Shown here: in pieces, positions 36,002 through 45,428 of the stretch
Layout of the letters: the number at the start of each line of letters is the position of its first letter
Position numbering within the stretch: the stretch's first letter is position 1
Assembly (NCBI GenBank): GCA_039190895.1
Contig: JBCCXY010000002.1
Span: forward strand, 23,087-87,086
Direction: 5' to 3'
From: Ovoidimarina sp039190895
GTDB taxonomy: Bacteria > Pseudomonadota > Alphaproteobacteria > Rhodobacterales > Rhodobacteraceae
DNA length: 64,000 nucleotides
Position numbers and translations under genes: made by a program
Notes under the pieces: generated by a model
What the model saw: only the letters and a program-made list of their open reading frames with translations
Database searches by the model: none
Told to the model about the DNA's origin: nothing

Positions 36002-36979
36002 ATGCTCGCTTCGACAGATCAGCACCAACCAAGCCCCGATCCGCATATGTCCCCCGCGGTCGTGGAGTTCTTACCCCAACCGCTGGAACGCTTCCGGTCG
36101 ACGTTGCGCGGCATCTGCGGATCGTTCGATCTTCACCCCCTCGACGCGCGGCGCGATATTGTGGAGGGGCACGTGTCGGTCGCAAATCTCAGCGGGCTGG
36201 ATGTGGCGCGGGTCGGGCTTGATGTCGACCATGTGACGCGGGACGCGCACGACATAAGACGCGATCCCGGTGACCATTTCTTCCTGATCCTTCAACACAA
36301 GGGCCGCGCGCAACTGATCCAGGGCGATGTCGCGACGTGGGTTGAGCCGGGCGATATGTTCGTGGTCGACTCCACTCAGGAAAGCCGCTTCATCTACGGC
36401 GGTGAGGCATCGCTGCAAGTCTCGGTCCACCTGCCGCGGAATGAGATGTGCCAACGCTTCGGTCAGCGCATCTACGGCGGTCTTGCCATTGAGGGGCACG
36501 ACCCCATGGCAGTCGCGATGAAGGCATTGCTGGCCAAGTTGACGACCACCCCGGACGTGGGCGGGCAGCCGCATACGGTTGAGGCGTTCTATAGCGTCTT
36601 TGGCGCCCTTCTGACCGATCGGTCGCAGGGAAGTGGCGGCCAAGCCAACCCGGACAGGAAACTGGTCCAGAGATCCCTCACGCATATTGCCGAGCACTAC
36701 CGCTCTCCGGACTTCACCAGTCAAAGCCTGGCCGATCTGCTTGGGGTGTCCCTGCGTCGGCTTCAACGGGCGTTCCGGATCACGGACGAGACCGCACATG
36801 AACGCTTGCAGCGCTTCCGGGTCGAGGCGGTGCACACTGCCCTGCAGGCGCCAAGCAGAAACGGAGAAGCCGCGACCGTCACGTCCCTGGCCTTCAACGC
36901 CGGCTTCCGCGATCTCTCGACCTTCTACCGCGCGTATCGCAAGCGGTTCGGCGCGAAACCCGGCCAGACCCGCCTTTGA
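36002..36979 (+). CDS. AraC-family transcriptional regulator
   Basis: A 325-residue regulator. An N-terminal cupin-like sensing domain (about 20-190, with GDMFVVDSTQESRF) resembles the AraC_binding_2 group that includes FeaR. Two helix-turn-helix motifs occupy about 225-325: SQSLADLLGVSLRRLQRAF and TSLAFNAGFRDLSTFYRAYRKRFG. It lies just upstream of an aldehyde dehydrogenase and a GMC dehydrogenase on the same strand and probably activates them. Two direct TTTGACGTC repeats after its stop are candidate sites. The start is uncertain; a later Met is at 36047. Confidence 0.88.
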   Translation: MLASTDQHQPSPDPHMSPAVVEFLPQPLERFRSTLRGICGSFDLHPLDARRDIVEGHVSVANLSGLDVARVGLDVDHVTRDAHDIRRDPGDHFFLILQHKGRAQLIQGDVATWVEPGDMFVVDSTQESRFIYGGEASLQVSVHLPRNEMCQRFGQRIYGGLAIEGHDPMAVAMKALLAKLTTTPDVGGQPHTVEAFYSVFGALLTDRSQGSGGQANPDRKLVQRSLTHIAEHYRSPDFTSQSLADLLGVSLRRLQRAFRITDETAHERLQRFRVEAVHTALQAPSRNGEAATVTSLAFNAGFRDLSTFYRAYRKRFGAKPGQTRL

Positions 36980-37005
36980 CGTCCAGCGCAAGTCTTTTTG
37001 ACGTC
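36975..37005 (+). promoter_or_regulatory. Direct-repeat AraC-type operator candidate upstream of ALDH gene
   Basis: TTTGACGTC occurs at 36975-36983 and again at 36997-37005, exactly 22 bp apart, two helical turns. Each copy is followed 5-6 bases later by CAAG. Direct repeats at this spacing are typical for AraC-family activators. They lie 85-115 bp before the ALDH start; the first overlaps the araC stop. Confidence 0.6.
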
Positions 37006-37089
37006 TGCTGCCAAGACGAACAATAGCGCCGCCTTGCAGACTTCTTCCTAGCATTTCCCAACGCGACGGGGTGCTGCAGGGAGGATGCT

Positions 37090-38517
37090 ATGACAGAACC
37101 ACTCAACACCGCACGCCAATACCGCATGACCATCGGCGGGGCGCCAAGGGCCACAGCCGCGCATTTCGACGTTCAAAACCCCGCAACAGGCGGCGTCGTC
37201 GGGCGTGCGCCGAACGCTAGCCTCGGCGACCTCGATGCGGCGGTTGAGGCCGCGAGTGCTGCGTTTGAAACGTGGTCCCAGACACCGGATGAAGAGCGCG
37301 CCGCAGCCGTGGGCCATTTGGCCGAAAAGCTGGGCGAGCATTCGGAAGAACTCGCCGCGCTGATCACGCAAGAGCAGGGCAAACCCCTGAACGGCGTCGG
37401 ATCTCGGTTCGAAATGGGCGGTGTGGCCGCGTGGACGGGCTACACCGCGTCGCTGTCGTTGCCGATGAAAGTTCTGCAGGACAACAACGAAGGCCGGGTC
37501 GAAATGTACCGCAAACCGGTGGGGGTCGTGGGCTCGATCACGCCGTGGAACTGGCCTGTTCTGATCGCCACCTGGCACATGATGCCCGCCATCCGCACCG
37601 GCAATACCGTGGTGATTAAACCATCCCCTTACACGCCGCTCTCAACGCTCCGGATGGTCGAGATCATGAACGAGGTTCTGCCAGCGGGCGTCGTCAACGC
37701 CGTGACGTCGGATCATCAGGGCGACAACATCGGGGCGGCGATGGCAGCGCATAAGGGCATCCGCAAGATCGTGTTCACCGGCTCCTGCGCGACGGGCTCC
37801 AAGGTGATGATGTCGGCCGCCGAAACCATGAAACGCCTCACGCTAGAGATGGGCGGCAACGACGCGGGCATCGTTCTGCCTGACGTAGACCCCGATCAGA
37901 TTGCCGAAGGCCTGTTCTGGGGCGGCTTCATCAACATGGGCCAGACCTGTGCCGCGATGAAGCGGCTATACGTCCATGAGGATGTCTATGACAGGGTGTG
38001 CGACGCGCTGGTGACCTACACCCGAAACATCCCCATGGGCGACGGTATGGACGAAAGCTCTATCATGGGGCCGGTCGCCAACCAGATGCAGTTCGACAAG
38101 CTCAAAGGGCTGGTGGACGACGCTAAGACACGCGGACGCGTTCTGCTGGGCGGCGACCCTGGCGAAGGCCTCTTCTTCCCGCCAACGATCATCGCAGATC
38201 TCAACAACGGCGACCCGCTGGTCGATCAAGAGCAGTTCGGCCCGGCCCTGCCGATCATCAAGTTCAGCGATCTCGACGAGGTGATCGACCGCGCCAACGA
38301 CAGCGAAAACGGCCTTGGCGGGTCGGTCTGGTCGAAGGATATCGACGCCGCAAAAGCCGTCGCAAGCCGGATGGAATGCGGCTCTGTCTGGATCAACAAG
38401 CATGGCGCAATCCAGCCAAACGCGCCCTTCGGCGGGGTGAAGAAGTCTGGCCTTGGCGTCGAATTCGGCGAAGAGGGCCTGCAGGAATACACCGATATCC
38501 AGGTCGTGTTCAGCTAA
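37090..38517 (+). CDS. Aldehyde dehydrogenase (NAD(P)+-dependent)
   Basis: A 475-residue ALDH superfamily enzyme. It shows GSITPWNWPVLIATWHMMPA (catalytic Asn region), FTGSCATGS for cofactor binding, general-base Glu in LEMGGNDAGI, and catalytic Cys in MGQTCAAMKRLYV. It is cytosolic and oxidises an aldehyde to the acid. Its neighbours suggest that the aldehyde comes from the alcohol or related substrate oxidised by the GMC enzyme. GGGAGG precedes the ATG. Confidence 0.92.
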   Translation: MTEPLNTARQYRMTIGGAPRATAAHFDVQNPATGGVVGRAPNASLGDLDAAVEAASAAFETWSQTPDEERAAAVGHLAEKLGEHSEELAALITQEQGKPLNGVGSRFEMGGVAAWTGYTASLSLPMKVLQDNNEGRVEMYRKPVGVVGSITPWNWPVLIATWHMMPAIRTGNTVVIKPSPYTPLSTLRMVEIMNEVLPAGVVNAVTSDHQGDNIGAAMAAHKGIRKIVFTGSCATGSKVMMSAAETMKRLTLEMGGNDAGIVLPDVDPDQIAEGLFWGGFINMGQTCAAMKRLYVHEDVYDRVCDALVTYTRNIPMGDGMDESSIMGPVANQMQFDKLKGLVDDAKTRGRVLLGGDPGEGLFFPPTIIADLNNGDPLVDQEQFGPALPIIKFSDLDEVIDRANDSENGLGGSVWSKDIDAAKAVASRMECGSVWINKHGAIQPNAPFGGVKKSGLGVEFGEEGLQEYTDIQVVFS

Positions 38518-38524
38518 GCGAGCG

Positions 38525-38546
38525 CCCCGGTGCCCCAGCACCGGGG
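38525..38546 (+). promoter_or_regulatory. Intercistronic hairpin between ALDH and GMC genes
   Basis: A perfect 9-bp stem CCCCGGTGC / GCACCGGGG with a CCCA loop, 8 bp after the ALDH stop and about 20 bp before the GMC start. No T-run follows. It could act as an mRNA stabiliser or partial terminator lowering GMC expression. Confidence 0.7.
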
Positions 38547-38567
38547 ACAGCCACGGGAGGAAGAAGA

Positions 38568-40211
38568 ATGTCCAAGAAACTGAACCGCAGGGAGTTTCTG
38601 CGCAAAACCTCGCTCGCCTCTGGTGTGCTGATGGTGGCACCAGGGATCTACGGCGCGTCCGTCAACACCGCACACGCGCAGACAGGCAGCTTTGACTATA
38701 TCATCTGCGGCGCCGGCTCCGCGGGTTGCGTATTGGCCGCCCGGCTTACCGAAGACCCCGAAGTCTCGGTGCTACTGATCGAGGCAGGCGGCCCCGAGGA
38801 AGGCGTCGAAGCAATCTCGACACCACTGCTTCTGCTGCAGCTCTGGAACACGGAATACGACTACGCCTACTTCACCGCGCCGCAAAAGCACTGCAACAAC
38901 CGCCAGATCCACTGGCCGCGCGGGCGTGTCGTCGGCGGCTCCGGCTCCCTCAACGGGATGCTCTATGTGCGTGGGCACGCCACGGATTACGACAACTGGG
39001 CCTACATGGGGAACCCGGGCTGGGATTACGCAAGCGTCCTGCCCTACTTCAAGAAGTCTGAGGACTTTGAAGGCGGCGAAGACGAATACCACGGCGTCGG
39101 CGGCCCGCTGCGCGTGACGACCGAATACGAAAAGCATCCGACGACGCAAAGGATCGTCGAAGCCTGCCAACAAGCCGGGTATTCCTTCAACGAAGACTAC
39201 AACGGCGCAGACACCGAGGGCGTGAACTACGCCCAAATGAACACCAAAGACGGCAAGCGCCATTCAAGCGCAGTCGCTTTCCTCCGTCCGGCGCTGGAGA
39301 GGCCGAACCTCAGCCTTCTGACCAATGCGCGCGTGGCCAAAGTCAACCTCGACGGCAAGACGGCGACGGGCGTGACCTACGTCCAGGAAGGTGAAGAGCG
39401 CGTTGTGACCGCAACGCAAGAGGTCATCCTGTCCGGCGGAACAATCGAAAGTCCGAAGATCCTGATGCTTTCCGGCATTGGCGAGCGAGAGCAACTCGAA
39501 GAGCACGGCATAGAAGTGGTCCATGAACTGCCAGGCGTGGGCAAGAACCTGCACGATCACTCACTCGCCCCGGTGATCTACGAAGGCGACGTGCCGCCGC
39601 CCACCAACATGGCCGTGATCCCACTGCACGCGCAGGCATTCATGCGATCCGATCCCCGGCTGCCAGCGCCGGACATGCAACCACTGTTCTTCCACGTGCC
39701 GCTCTACACAGGCGACACGCAAGAACCTGTCACGGCCTCGGCCTACACGCTGTGTGCGGGCGGGGTCAGCCCAACAAGCCGCGGCGAGCTAAGGATTACG
39801 GGACCCAACATGGACGACCCCCTCATGCTGGACCCGAACCTGCTTGAAACCGAATACGACGTGCAAACAATCGTCACCAACATCAAGATGATGCGCGAAA
39901 TTGCCCAGCAACCCGCTCTCGCAGAGATCACCACACGCGAAATCTATCCCGGACCAGAAGTGCAAACGGATGAGGAACTGGCAGACTACGCCCGCAATTC
40001 CCTGCAGTCCTATCACCACCAGGTCGGCACCTGCAAAATGGGCCGCGACGAATTCGCCGTCGTGGATCACGAGCTGAAAGTGCACGGCATAGACGGCCTT
40101 CGCGTCATCGACGCATCGATCATGCCCATCGTCCCAACTGGCAACACCAACGCGCCGACATACATGGTCGCCGAAAAGGGCGCCGACATGGTCAAGGCAG
40201 CGCGCAGTTAG
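38568..40211 (+). CDS. GMC-family FAD-dependent dehydrogenase, Tat-exported
   Basis: About 547 residues. The ATG at 38568 follows GGGAGGAAGAAG, and the N-terminus is a Tat signal (NRREFLRKTSLASG, cleavage near AHA), so the longer open frame is rejected. The FAD motif GAGSAGCVLAARL, GMC signatures GRVVGGSGSLNGMLYVRG and SGGTIESPKILMLSG, and the active-site His in SYHHQVGTCKMG are present. The family oxidises alcohols. Export to the periplasm implies electron transfer to the respiratory chain rather than to O2. It probably supplies the aldehyde for the upstream ALDH. Confidence 0.9.
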   Translation: MSKKLNRREFLRKTSLASGVLMVAPGIYGASVNTAHAQTGSFDYIICGAGSAGCVLAARLTEDPEVSVLLIEAGGPEEGVEAISTPLLLLQLWNTEYDYAYFTAPQKHCNNRQIHWPRGRVVGGSGSLNGMLYVRGHATDYDNWAYMGNPGWDYASVLPYFKKSEDFEGGEDEYHGVGGPLRVTTEYEKHPTTQRIVEACQQAGYSFNEDYNGADTEGVNYAQMNTKDGKRHSSAVAFLRPALERPNLSLLTNARVAKVNLDGKTATGVTYVQEGEERVVTATQEVILSGGTIESPKILMLSGIGEREQLEEHGIEVVHELPGVGKNLHDHSLAPVIYEGDVPPPTNMAVIPLHAQAFMRSDPRLPAPDMQPLFFHVPLYTGDTQEPVTASAYTLCAGGVSPTSRGELRITGPNMDDPLMLDPNLLETEYDVQTIVTNIKMMREIAQQPALAEITTREIYPGPEVQTDEELADYARNSLQSYHHQVGTCKMGRDEFAVVDHELKVHGIDGLRVIDASIMPIVPTGNTNAPTYMVAEKGADMVKAARS

Positions 40212-40233
40212 CGGCAGATAGCCTGACAAATAC

Positions 40234-40259
40234 GGCTGCGAGCCCCAACACTCGCAGCC
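40234..40259 (+). terminator. Hairpin terminator candidate after GMC gene
   Basis: A perfect 9-bp stem GGCTGCGAG / CTCGCAGCC with an 8-base loop, 22 bp after the GMC stop codon. A T-tract is lacking, so termination may be Rho-assisted. The following 150 bp up to the MATE stop hold no convincing gene. Confidence 0.6.
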
Positions 40260-40416
40260 AATCTACCCCACCTCCGCCAATGGCTGTTGCGAGATGCCGG
40301 AACTCAGCAACGGCCCGTTCATCCCCCACACCTCCGGCCCCAGGAAATAGCCGGGGTCACTTCGTCGGCGTAGGCACCACTCAGCGCGGCAATCCACTTG
40401 TCATCGACCGAAAGCG

Positions 40417-41748
40417 CTAAGCCGATCGCGTCAGAAGCCAAAACCGCCACGGCAAAGCAATCGCCGCAATGACCAACCCGGAGGTATAGCCAAACCAAAC
40501 GCCAACCGCGCCAAGCTCCATCCAGAACCCGAACGCATAGCACAGCGGCAACGCAACCGGCCAATACGCGAACAGCGTGATGGCCGTCGGCGCACTCATG
40601 TCCGAGATGCCCCGCAGCGCGCCCAGCGCCGTTCCCTGATACCCGTCCGCGATCTGCAACATGGCGACGACAATGAACAGCGTCACCGTCAGCTCGATCA
40701 CCGCCGGGTCGTCTGACATCGCCTCAGCCATCAGCCGCCCAGCCGCAATGAAAACCACCGCCGCCAAGGCCTGCCACACAGTCACAATGACGAACGACGC
40801 CTTCAGGATCGGCCGCAACCGCTCCCTCCGCGCCGACCCGACGGCTTGCCCGACCCGGATCGAAACGGCCCCCGCCATCCCCAGCGGGATCATGTACGCC
40901 ACGCCCGCCAGCGCGTTGACGATCTGATGCGCCGCCAGCGCCTCGGCCCCAAGCCAGCCCATCATCAGACCCACTATCGCATAGGCCCCGCCCTCACCGG
41001 CATAGCCCACGCATATCGGAAGCGCCTCCTTGAACTGCCGCCAGACATCGGCCCACACGACCGCCACCCTCTCACGAAACGCCGCGAGACCCGGCGCCCG
41101 GGCAAGCACAACCAGCCCCGCCGCCAGCGAAACACATTGGGACAGAATGCTCGCCAGCCCGGCCCCGAGAATCCCAAGCTCCAGCACGTGGATGAAGACG
41201 TAATTCGCCGGTACGTTGAACAGCACACCAAGATACGACAGGCCAACCGCCGTCCACGGCCACTCCACCGCGTCAAACAGCGCCTTCAGCCCGAAAAACA
41301 GCGTGAACGGCACCATCCAAAGCGCCATCGACACCCAGTAGGGCAGCAGAATGGCCAACACCTCGTCCGGCTGACCAAGCGGTCCCAGCAGCGGATAAAG
41401 CGCCAGCATCAGCATCGCGGCACAGCCACCGCCAATCAGGCACAGCAGCAGGCCAGACCGCAGCGTCGCCGACACAAGCCGCGGATTGTCTGCGCCGTCC
41501 GCCTGGCTGATCTGCACCGACATCACGGTAACGATCCCCCACAAGGCCGAAATGAAGATGATCAGAACCGCCGTCGTCACCCCCGCCGCCGCCAACGGCG
41601 CCGTCCCAAGGGGGGAGATCATGGCCGTATCGACAACCCCAATCATAAGGGCCGCCGCGAAACCCACCATAAGCGGGACGGCTAAACGAATAAGAGGCAT
41701 GTATTCCGCGCGCGCGGAGGCCCCGGCAATGTGCAATGGATAAGTCAT
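40417..41748 (-). CDS. MATE-family efflux transporter
   Basis: About 443 residues with roughly 12 TM helices. It has the MATE N-terminus LAVPLMVGFAAALMIGVVDTAMI and the second-half motif LPICVGYAGEGGAYAIVGLMMGWLG. The ATG at 41748 is preferred over an in-frame GTG at 41766 that lies within a hairpin. It is unrelated in close sequence to the MATE protein at 7241. Its likely role is export of a cationic drug or metabolite; nothing specific is visible. Confidence 0.88.
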   Translation of the reverse strand: MTYPLHIAGASARAEYMPLIRLAVPLMVGFAAALMIGVVDTAMISPLGTAPLAAAGVTTAVLIIFISALWGIVTVMSVQISQADGADNPRLVSATLRSGLLLCLIGGGCAAMLMLALYPLLGPLGQPDEVLAILLPYWVSMALWMVPFTLFFGLKALFDAVEWPWTAVGLSYLGVLFNVPANYVFIHVLELGILGAGLASILSQCVSLAAGLVVLARAPGLAAFRERVAVVWADVWRQFKEALPICVGYAGEGGAYAIVGLMMGWLGAEALAAHQIVNALAGVAYMIPLGMAGAVSIRVGQAVGSARRERLRPILKASFVIVTVWQALAAVVFIAAGRLMAEAMSDDPAVIELTVTLFIVVAMLQIADGYQGTALGALRGISDMSAPTAITLFAYWPVALPLCYAFGFWMELGAVGVWFGYTSGLVIAAIALPWRFWLLTRSA

Positions 41749-41758
41749 GATTTCTCGA

Positions 41759-41774
41759 CCGGGCACTTGCCCGG
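41759..41774 (-). promoter_or_regulatory. Hairpin just upstream of the MATE start
   Basis: A perfect 6-bp stem CCGGGC / GCCCGG with an ACTT loop, 10 bp before the MATE start codon on the minus strand. It follows the class-III PLP enzyme gene. A further 6-bp stem CGAAGC / GCTTCG lies at 41791-41806. Together they may terminate the upstream gene or structure the MATE leader. Confidence 0.5.
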
Positions 41775-41915
41775 ATAATAGGTCGCGGATCGAAGCATCA
41801 GCTTCGGGTTGTTAAAGGGGTGTCACCCTTGCGACGGGGAAATCATGGTTACAGGTCCTTCAATGCAGACGTGCGGTCGCATAAGGCGATTCCGCAACGC
41901 GATCCAGCAAAATTT

Positions 41916-43250
41916 CTATGCCTCTTCCGAAATCGCATCCTCGACAATCGTAAGCGCCCGGTCGAGCTCTTCCCGCTCAATCGTCATCGGCGGCGACAGC
42001 GTCAGCACATTGCCACCGCTGATCTTGAAGCTCAGCCCGTTCTGCATGCAGCGATAATAGATCCGCTCCGCCGCCTCGGACCCTGTCTCAATCTCGACGC
42101 CAAACATCAGCCCACGCCCCCGCACGTTGCTGATAATGCTGCGTGTTTCGGCGAACGCCCGCAGCCGCTCCAACGCATACGCCCCAAGCTCCGCCGACCG
42201 CTCCACCAGACCCTCGTCTTCGATCACCTCAATCGTCGCAAGCGCCGCCGCCGCCGTTACAGGGTTCTTCTCGTGCGTGTAATGCCCAATCGCAAAGTCC
42301 CCGCAAACGTCCAGGTCCGACCGCGCAATGCACGCCGCAATCGGCAACACGCCCCCACCCAGAGCCTTTCCCATTGTCACGATGTCCGGAACCACCCCGT
42401 CATGCTCAAACGCAAACATCCGTCCCGTCTTGCCCAGACCCGTCGGAATTTCATCGAACACCAGCAGAGCGCCATGCCGGTCACACGCCTCCCGCACACG
42501 CTTCCAGAACCCGGGCGGCGGCACCAACGGGATCGCCCGCATTGGCTCGGCAATCACCGCCGCGACGTCGCCCTCGCGGCCCAGCACGAACTCGATCATC
42601 TTGGCGCAGGCGTTCGCGCTGGCCTCTAGCGTGTCGTGCCCATACGGGCACTGCGTCGGGTGAAACGGCGCCACATGCTCCGCCCCCGGCAACAGCGGCC
42701 CGGCGATATGCGACCGGAACGTCGCCTCGCCACCCACCGAACAGGCGCCGAATCCCGCACCGTGATAGCTATCCCAAAAGCTGATCGTCTTGAAACGTCC
42801 CGTCGCGGCGCGGACGATCTTCATCGCCACCTCATTGGCGTCCGACCCGCCCGTCGTAAACAGAACCTTGCCCAGATCGCCGGGAGCAATCTCTCTCAGC
42901 TTCTCAGCCAGCCGCACCGCCGGCTCATTGGCAAAACGCCGGGGCGCAAACGGTAAATCGTCAAGCTGCCCTTTGATCGCCTCAATAACCCTGGGATGCC
43001 CCCAGCCCACATGGTGCACGGAATTTCCGTGAAAATCCATGTACCTGCGCCCCTCGTGGTCCTCGATCCACAGCCCCTCGGCCTTCCGGATGGTCGAGAC
43101 GCAGGGGCTCGACAGGCTCTGATGCAGGAACACATCCGCATCGCGCCGCAGCAGGTCAGACGACGCCTCCGACACCGTGCTCGCGGTCCACTTCGCCCGC
43201 TCGCTCGACGTGTTCGATTCACCTTCCGTGTGCGCAATCCGTGTCGTCAT
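41916..43250 (-). CDS. Class-III aminotransferase-family PLP enzyme (PbfA/phospho-lyase-like)
   Basis: A 444-residue fold-type I PLP enzyme. PLP-binding elements TTGGSDANEVAMK, DEIPTGLGKTG and the Schiff-base Lys in MGKALGGGVLP are conserved. The N-terminal stretch FLHQSLSSPC...MDFHGNSVHHVGWGHP resembles what I recall of PbfA, (R)-1-hydroxy-2-aminoethylphosphonate ammonia-lyase, and ethanolamine-phosphate phospho-lyases. It could therefore be a lyase rather than an aminotransferase. No phosphonate genes are visible nearby. An APH-type kinase gene lies 3 kb upstream in the same direction. Confidence 0.78.
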   Translation of the reverse strand: MTTRIAHTEGESNTSSERAKWTASTVSEASSDLLRRDADVFLHQSLSSPCVSTIRKAEGLWIEDHEGRRYMDFHGNSVHHVGWGHPRVIEAIKGQLDDLPFAPRRFANEPAVRLAEKLREIAPGDLGKVLFTTGGSDANEVAMKIVRAATGRFKTISFWDSYHGAGFGACSVGGEATFRSHIAGPLLPGAEHVAPFHPTQCPYGHDTLEASANACAKMIEFVLGREGDVAAVIAEPMRAIPLVPPPGFWKRVREACDRHGALLVFDEIPTGLGKTGRMFAFEHDGVVPDIVTMGKALGGGVLPIAACIARSDLDVCGDFAIGHYTHEKNPVTAAAALATIEVIEDEGLVERSAELGAYALERLRAFAETRSIISNVRGRGLMFGVEIETGSEAAERIYYRCMQNGLSFKISGGNVLTLSPPMTIEREELDRALTIVEDAISEEA

Positions 43251-43316
43251 CGCCCCGTCCCGCCATCGCCTCCACCCTGTCTACCCGACAGAGCGAAAGC
43301 TGCAACGGTCAGGCAG

Positions 43317-45425
43317 TCACCGCACGGCTTGCGACACGCGGCGCTCTGGTGCTGCAAGAAAGCCCCAAAGCTCCTCCACCGGCATCGGGCGCGCGAAGAA
43401 ATATCCCTGCTGAGCGCGACACCCAAGCGCCAACAGCCGCTCCGACGCCGCCTTGGTCTCAACGCCCTCGGCCAGCACGCCGATGCCAAGGGCCCCACTC
43501 ATCTGAATGATGCTCTCGACCACCTGAGCATAGGTCTCATCCGCATCCATCGGCAAAACCAGTTCCTTTGCGATTTTGATGCGCGACGGCTTGAGCTTCA
43601 TAAGGCAGACAATTGACGTGTGGCCCGTCCCAAAATCATCAATCTCAATCCTAATTCCCGCCTCTCTCAATTCGTCTAATTGCCAGGCAAGGGCTTCGGT
43701 AAGATCGTCGTAAATGGCGTTCTCCAGCAATTCGAGAACAAGCTCCGTTGGATAATCTTCCCCCAACTTTATGAGATCCAATACATAATCCCGCTCCGAC
43801 AGCATTTCCCGAGGTACATTCAACGAAAGGCGAGGGATCCCAACGCCTGCAGCTTTCGCAGCGCTCAGAGACTCCGATACTTTCTCAAGCATAATGCGGT
43901 CGATCTTCGCGAGGTATCCATTGGCGCACGCAACGTCCATAAAGTGAAAGGGAACCTGAAAGGACCCATCATCCAGCCGCCTGCGAACCAATGCCTCCAT
44001 TCCAATAAGCTCGCCCGTACTCGCGTCAATCTGAGGTTGGAAAAAGGGCTCAAAAGACCGCAACTCGACGGCCTTGAAGATGTCCATCGCTTCGTTTCGG
44101 TTTTTCAGAACGCGCTGACGCAGATCTTCCGACGATGCGACCGTTTGGTTGCGCCCACGCGCCTTCGCCTCATAAAGCGCTTCATCCGCATCGGAAATTA
44201 ATCCACTTAAGGCGACATAGTCACTGATCGATCCAGATGCGAGCCCGATACTCACGGTCACCCTATCAGCAATCGTTGACCGCTGGTGCTCTAATTCCGC
44301 ATTCCAGATCCTTTGATGCAACTCACGGATCATCGCCTCAAATTCAGCAGGCTGCCCAATATGCAGAGAGATAAACTCCTCACCACCAAAACGCGCAAAT
44401 ATGACGTTTCGGTTTTCAAGACTCTCTCGAACAGTCTTCGCAACCGTTTTTAGGCACCCATCTCCGGCCTGATGCCCGTAATAGTCATTATATGATTTGA
44501 AGAAATCAACGTCGATCATCGCTACGGATACCTCGGACGGGCCGGTGATGGCCTCTTCCGCGAGCCTGTCAAAAGACCTCCGGTTATAAAGCCCCGTCAG
44601 CGCATCAAGCTCTGCCAGTTCCTTCAGGCGGCTATTTGCCTCCTCAAGCTTCAGGTTCTTCTGATACACCTCTTTCGACAGCATCACCTGAGACGCTTCC
44701 GCCTCTTGAATGCGACCAGACGCTGTCCTTGCAAGCTTCCTGATCTGCTGCGCCAAACTGTCCAGTTCGGTGTCTCGCATCAGTGCGGGCGCATCGGCAA
44801 CATCAAGCGCCTTGATGTCAGGGGTCCACGCAGCCGTCCTCTCGGCCAGGGTCACGATGTAACGCGCAAGGGCACCGTACACGATCCAGATCAGCAAAAC
44901 GCCAAGCAGAAAGTTCTTGGCGGTGGCAAAAGCGAAATAATAAACCATCCGATTGACAAAAGCCGGCGCGACGATTGAGCGATCAACCGTAATCAATATC
45001 ATTCCGATTTGCTCCCCCGAAGAAACGTCCTCCGGGGCAAACAAAGGCGTTTCCAGGGTGATCAGATCTTCCCGCGTACTGCGGCCCAAATTGGGAAGCG
45101 TCGGCTCGACCTCGCGCTCTCGCGAAATCATGACCTCGCCCTCATTGATAATGGTAACAGCCTTGATCGCGCGCTGGGTAAACAGCCCGCTCGCAACCTG
45201 TTCCGCCGCGGGCATATAGAAATTATACACGGCGGAAGACGCCGACGGCGCAACGCTCGTCAAAAACTCCTCCGCCGAATACTCGACCGCGTCCTTTTCC
45301 TGGCGCAGGTCAACTGCGATCTGACTAAGCCCCGAGGCGGTCCCCAAAACCAAAGACAGAAACAGGGTGATCTTCGCAAGGACGTGACTCAGACGCCGCG
45401 AGGATTGGAGCGATCCGTTCTGCAA
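43317..45425 (-). CDS. Membrane GGDEF-EAL cyclic-di-GMP protein
   Basis: 702 residues. TM1 (about 15-35) and TM2 (about 163-186) bracket a periplasmic sensing region. A linker with a coiled-coil look follows (240-272), then a GGDEF domain with GGEEF at 347-351 and an EAL domain with MEAL at 476-479, ENA and DDFGTG. Both active sites look intact, so synthesis and degradation of c-di-GMP are both possible. It starts 3 bp after the stop of a periplasmic binding-protein gene, which may be its sensor partner. The DNA here looks more AT-rich than its surroundings. Confidence 0.9.
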   Translation of the reverse strand: MQNGSLQSSRRLSHVLAKITLFLSLVLGTASGLSQIAVDLRQEKDAVEYSAEEFLTSVAPSASSAVYNFYMPAAEQVASGLFTQRAIKAVTIINEGEVMISREREVEPTLPNLGRSTREDLITLETPLFAPEDVSSGEQIGMILITVDRSIVAPAFVNRMVYYFAFATAKNFLLGVLLIWIVYGALARYIVTLAERTAAWTPDIKALDVADAPALMRDTELDSLAQQIRKLARTASGRIQEAEASQVMLSKEVYQKNLKLEEANSRLKELAELDALTGLYNRRSFDRLAEEAITGPSEVSVAMIDVDFFKSYNDYYGHQAGDGCLKTVAKTVRESLENRNVIFARFGGEEFISLHIGQPAEFEAMIRELHQRIWNAELEHQRSTIADRVTVSIGLASGSISDYVALSGLISDADEALYEAKARGRNQTVASSEDLRQRVLKNRNEAMDIFKAVELRSFEPFFQPQIDASTGELIGMEALVRRRLDDGSFQVPFHFMDVACANGYLAKIDRIMLEKVSESLSAAKAAGVGIPRLSLNVPREMLSERDYVLDLIKLGEDYPTELVLELLENAIYDDLTEALAWQLDELREAGIRIEIDDFGTGHTSIVCLMKLKPSRIKIAKELVLPMDADETYAQVVESIIQMSGALGIGVLAEGVETKAASERLLALGCRAQQGYFFARPMPVEELWGFLAAPERRVSQAVR

Positions 45426-45428
45426 AAC

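Noticed and set aside
40261..40416. Possible small or decayed coding sequence on the minus strand downstream of the MATE stop (a 43-44 residue frame ending LLSSGISQQPLAEVG).
   Set aside because: It has no ribosome-binding site, only a GTG start, and resembles no family I can name. It may be a remnant C-terminus, but one short open frame is not enough.
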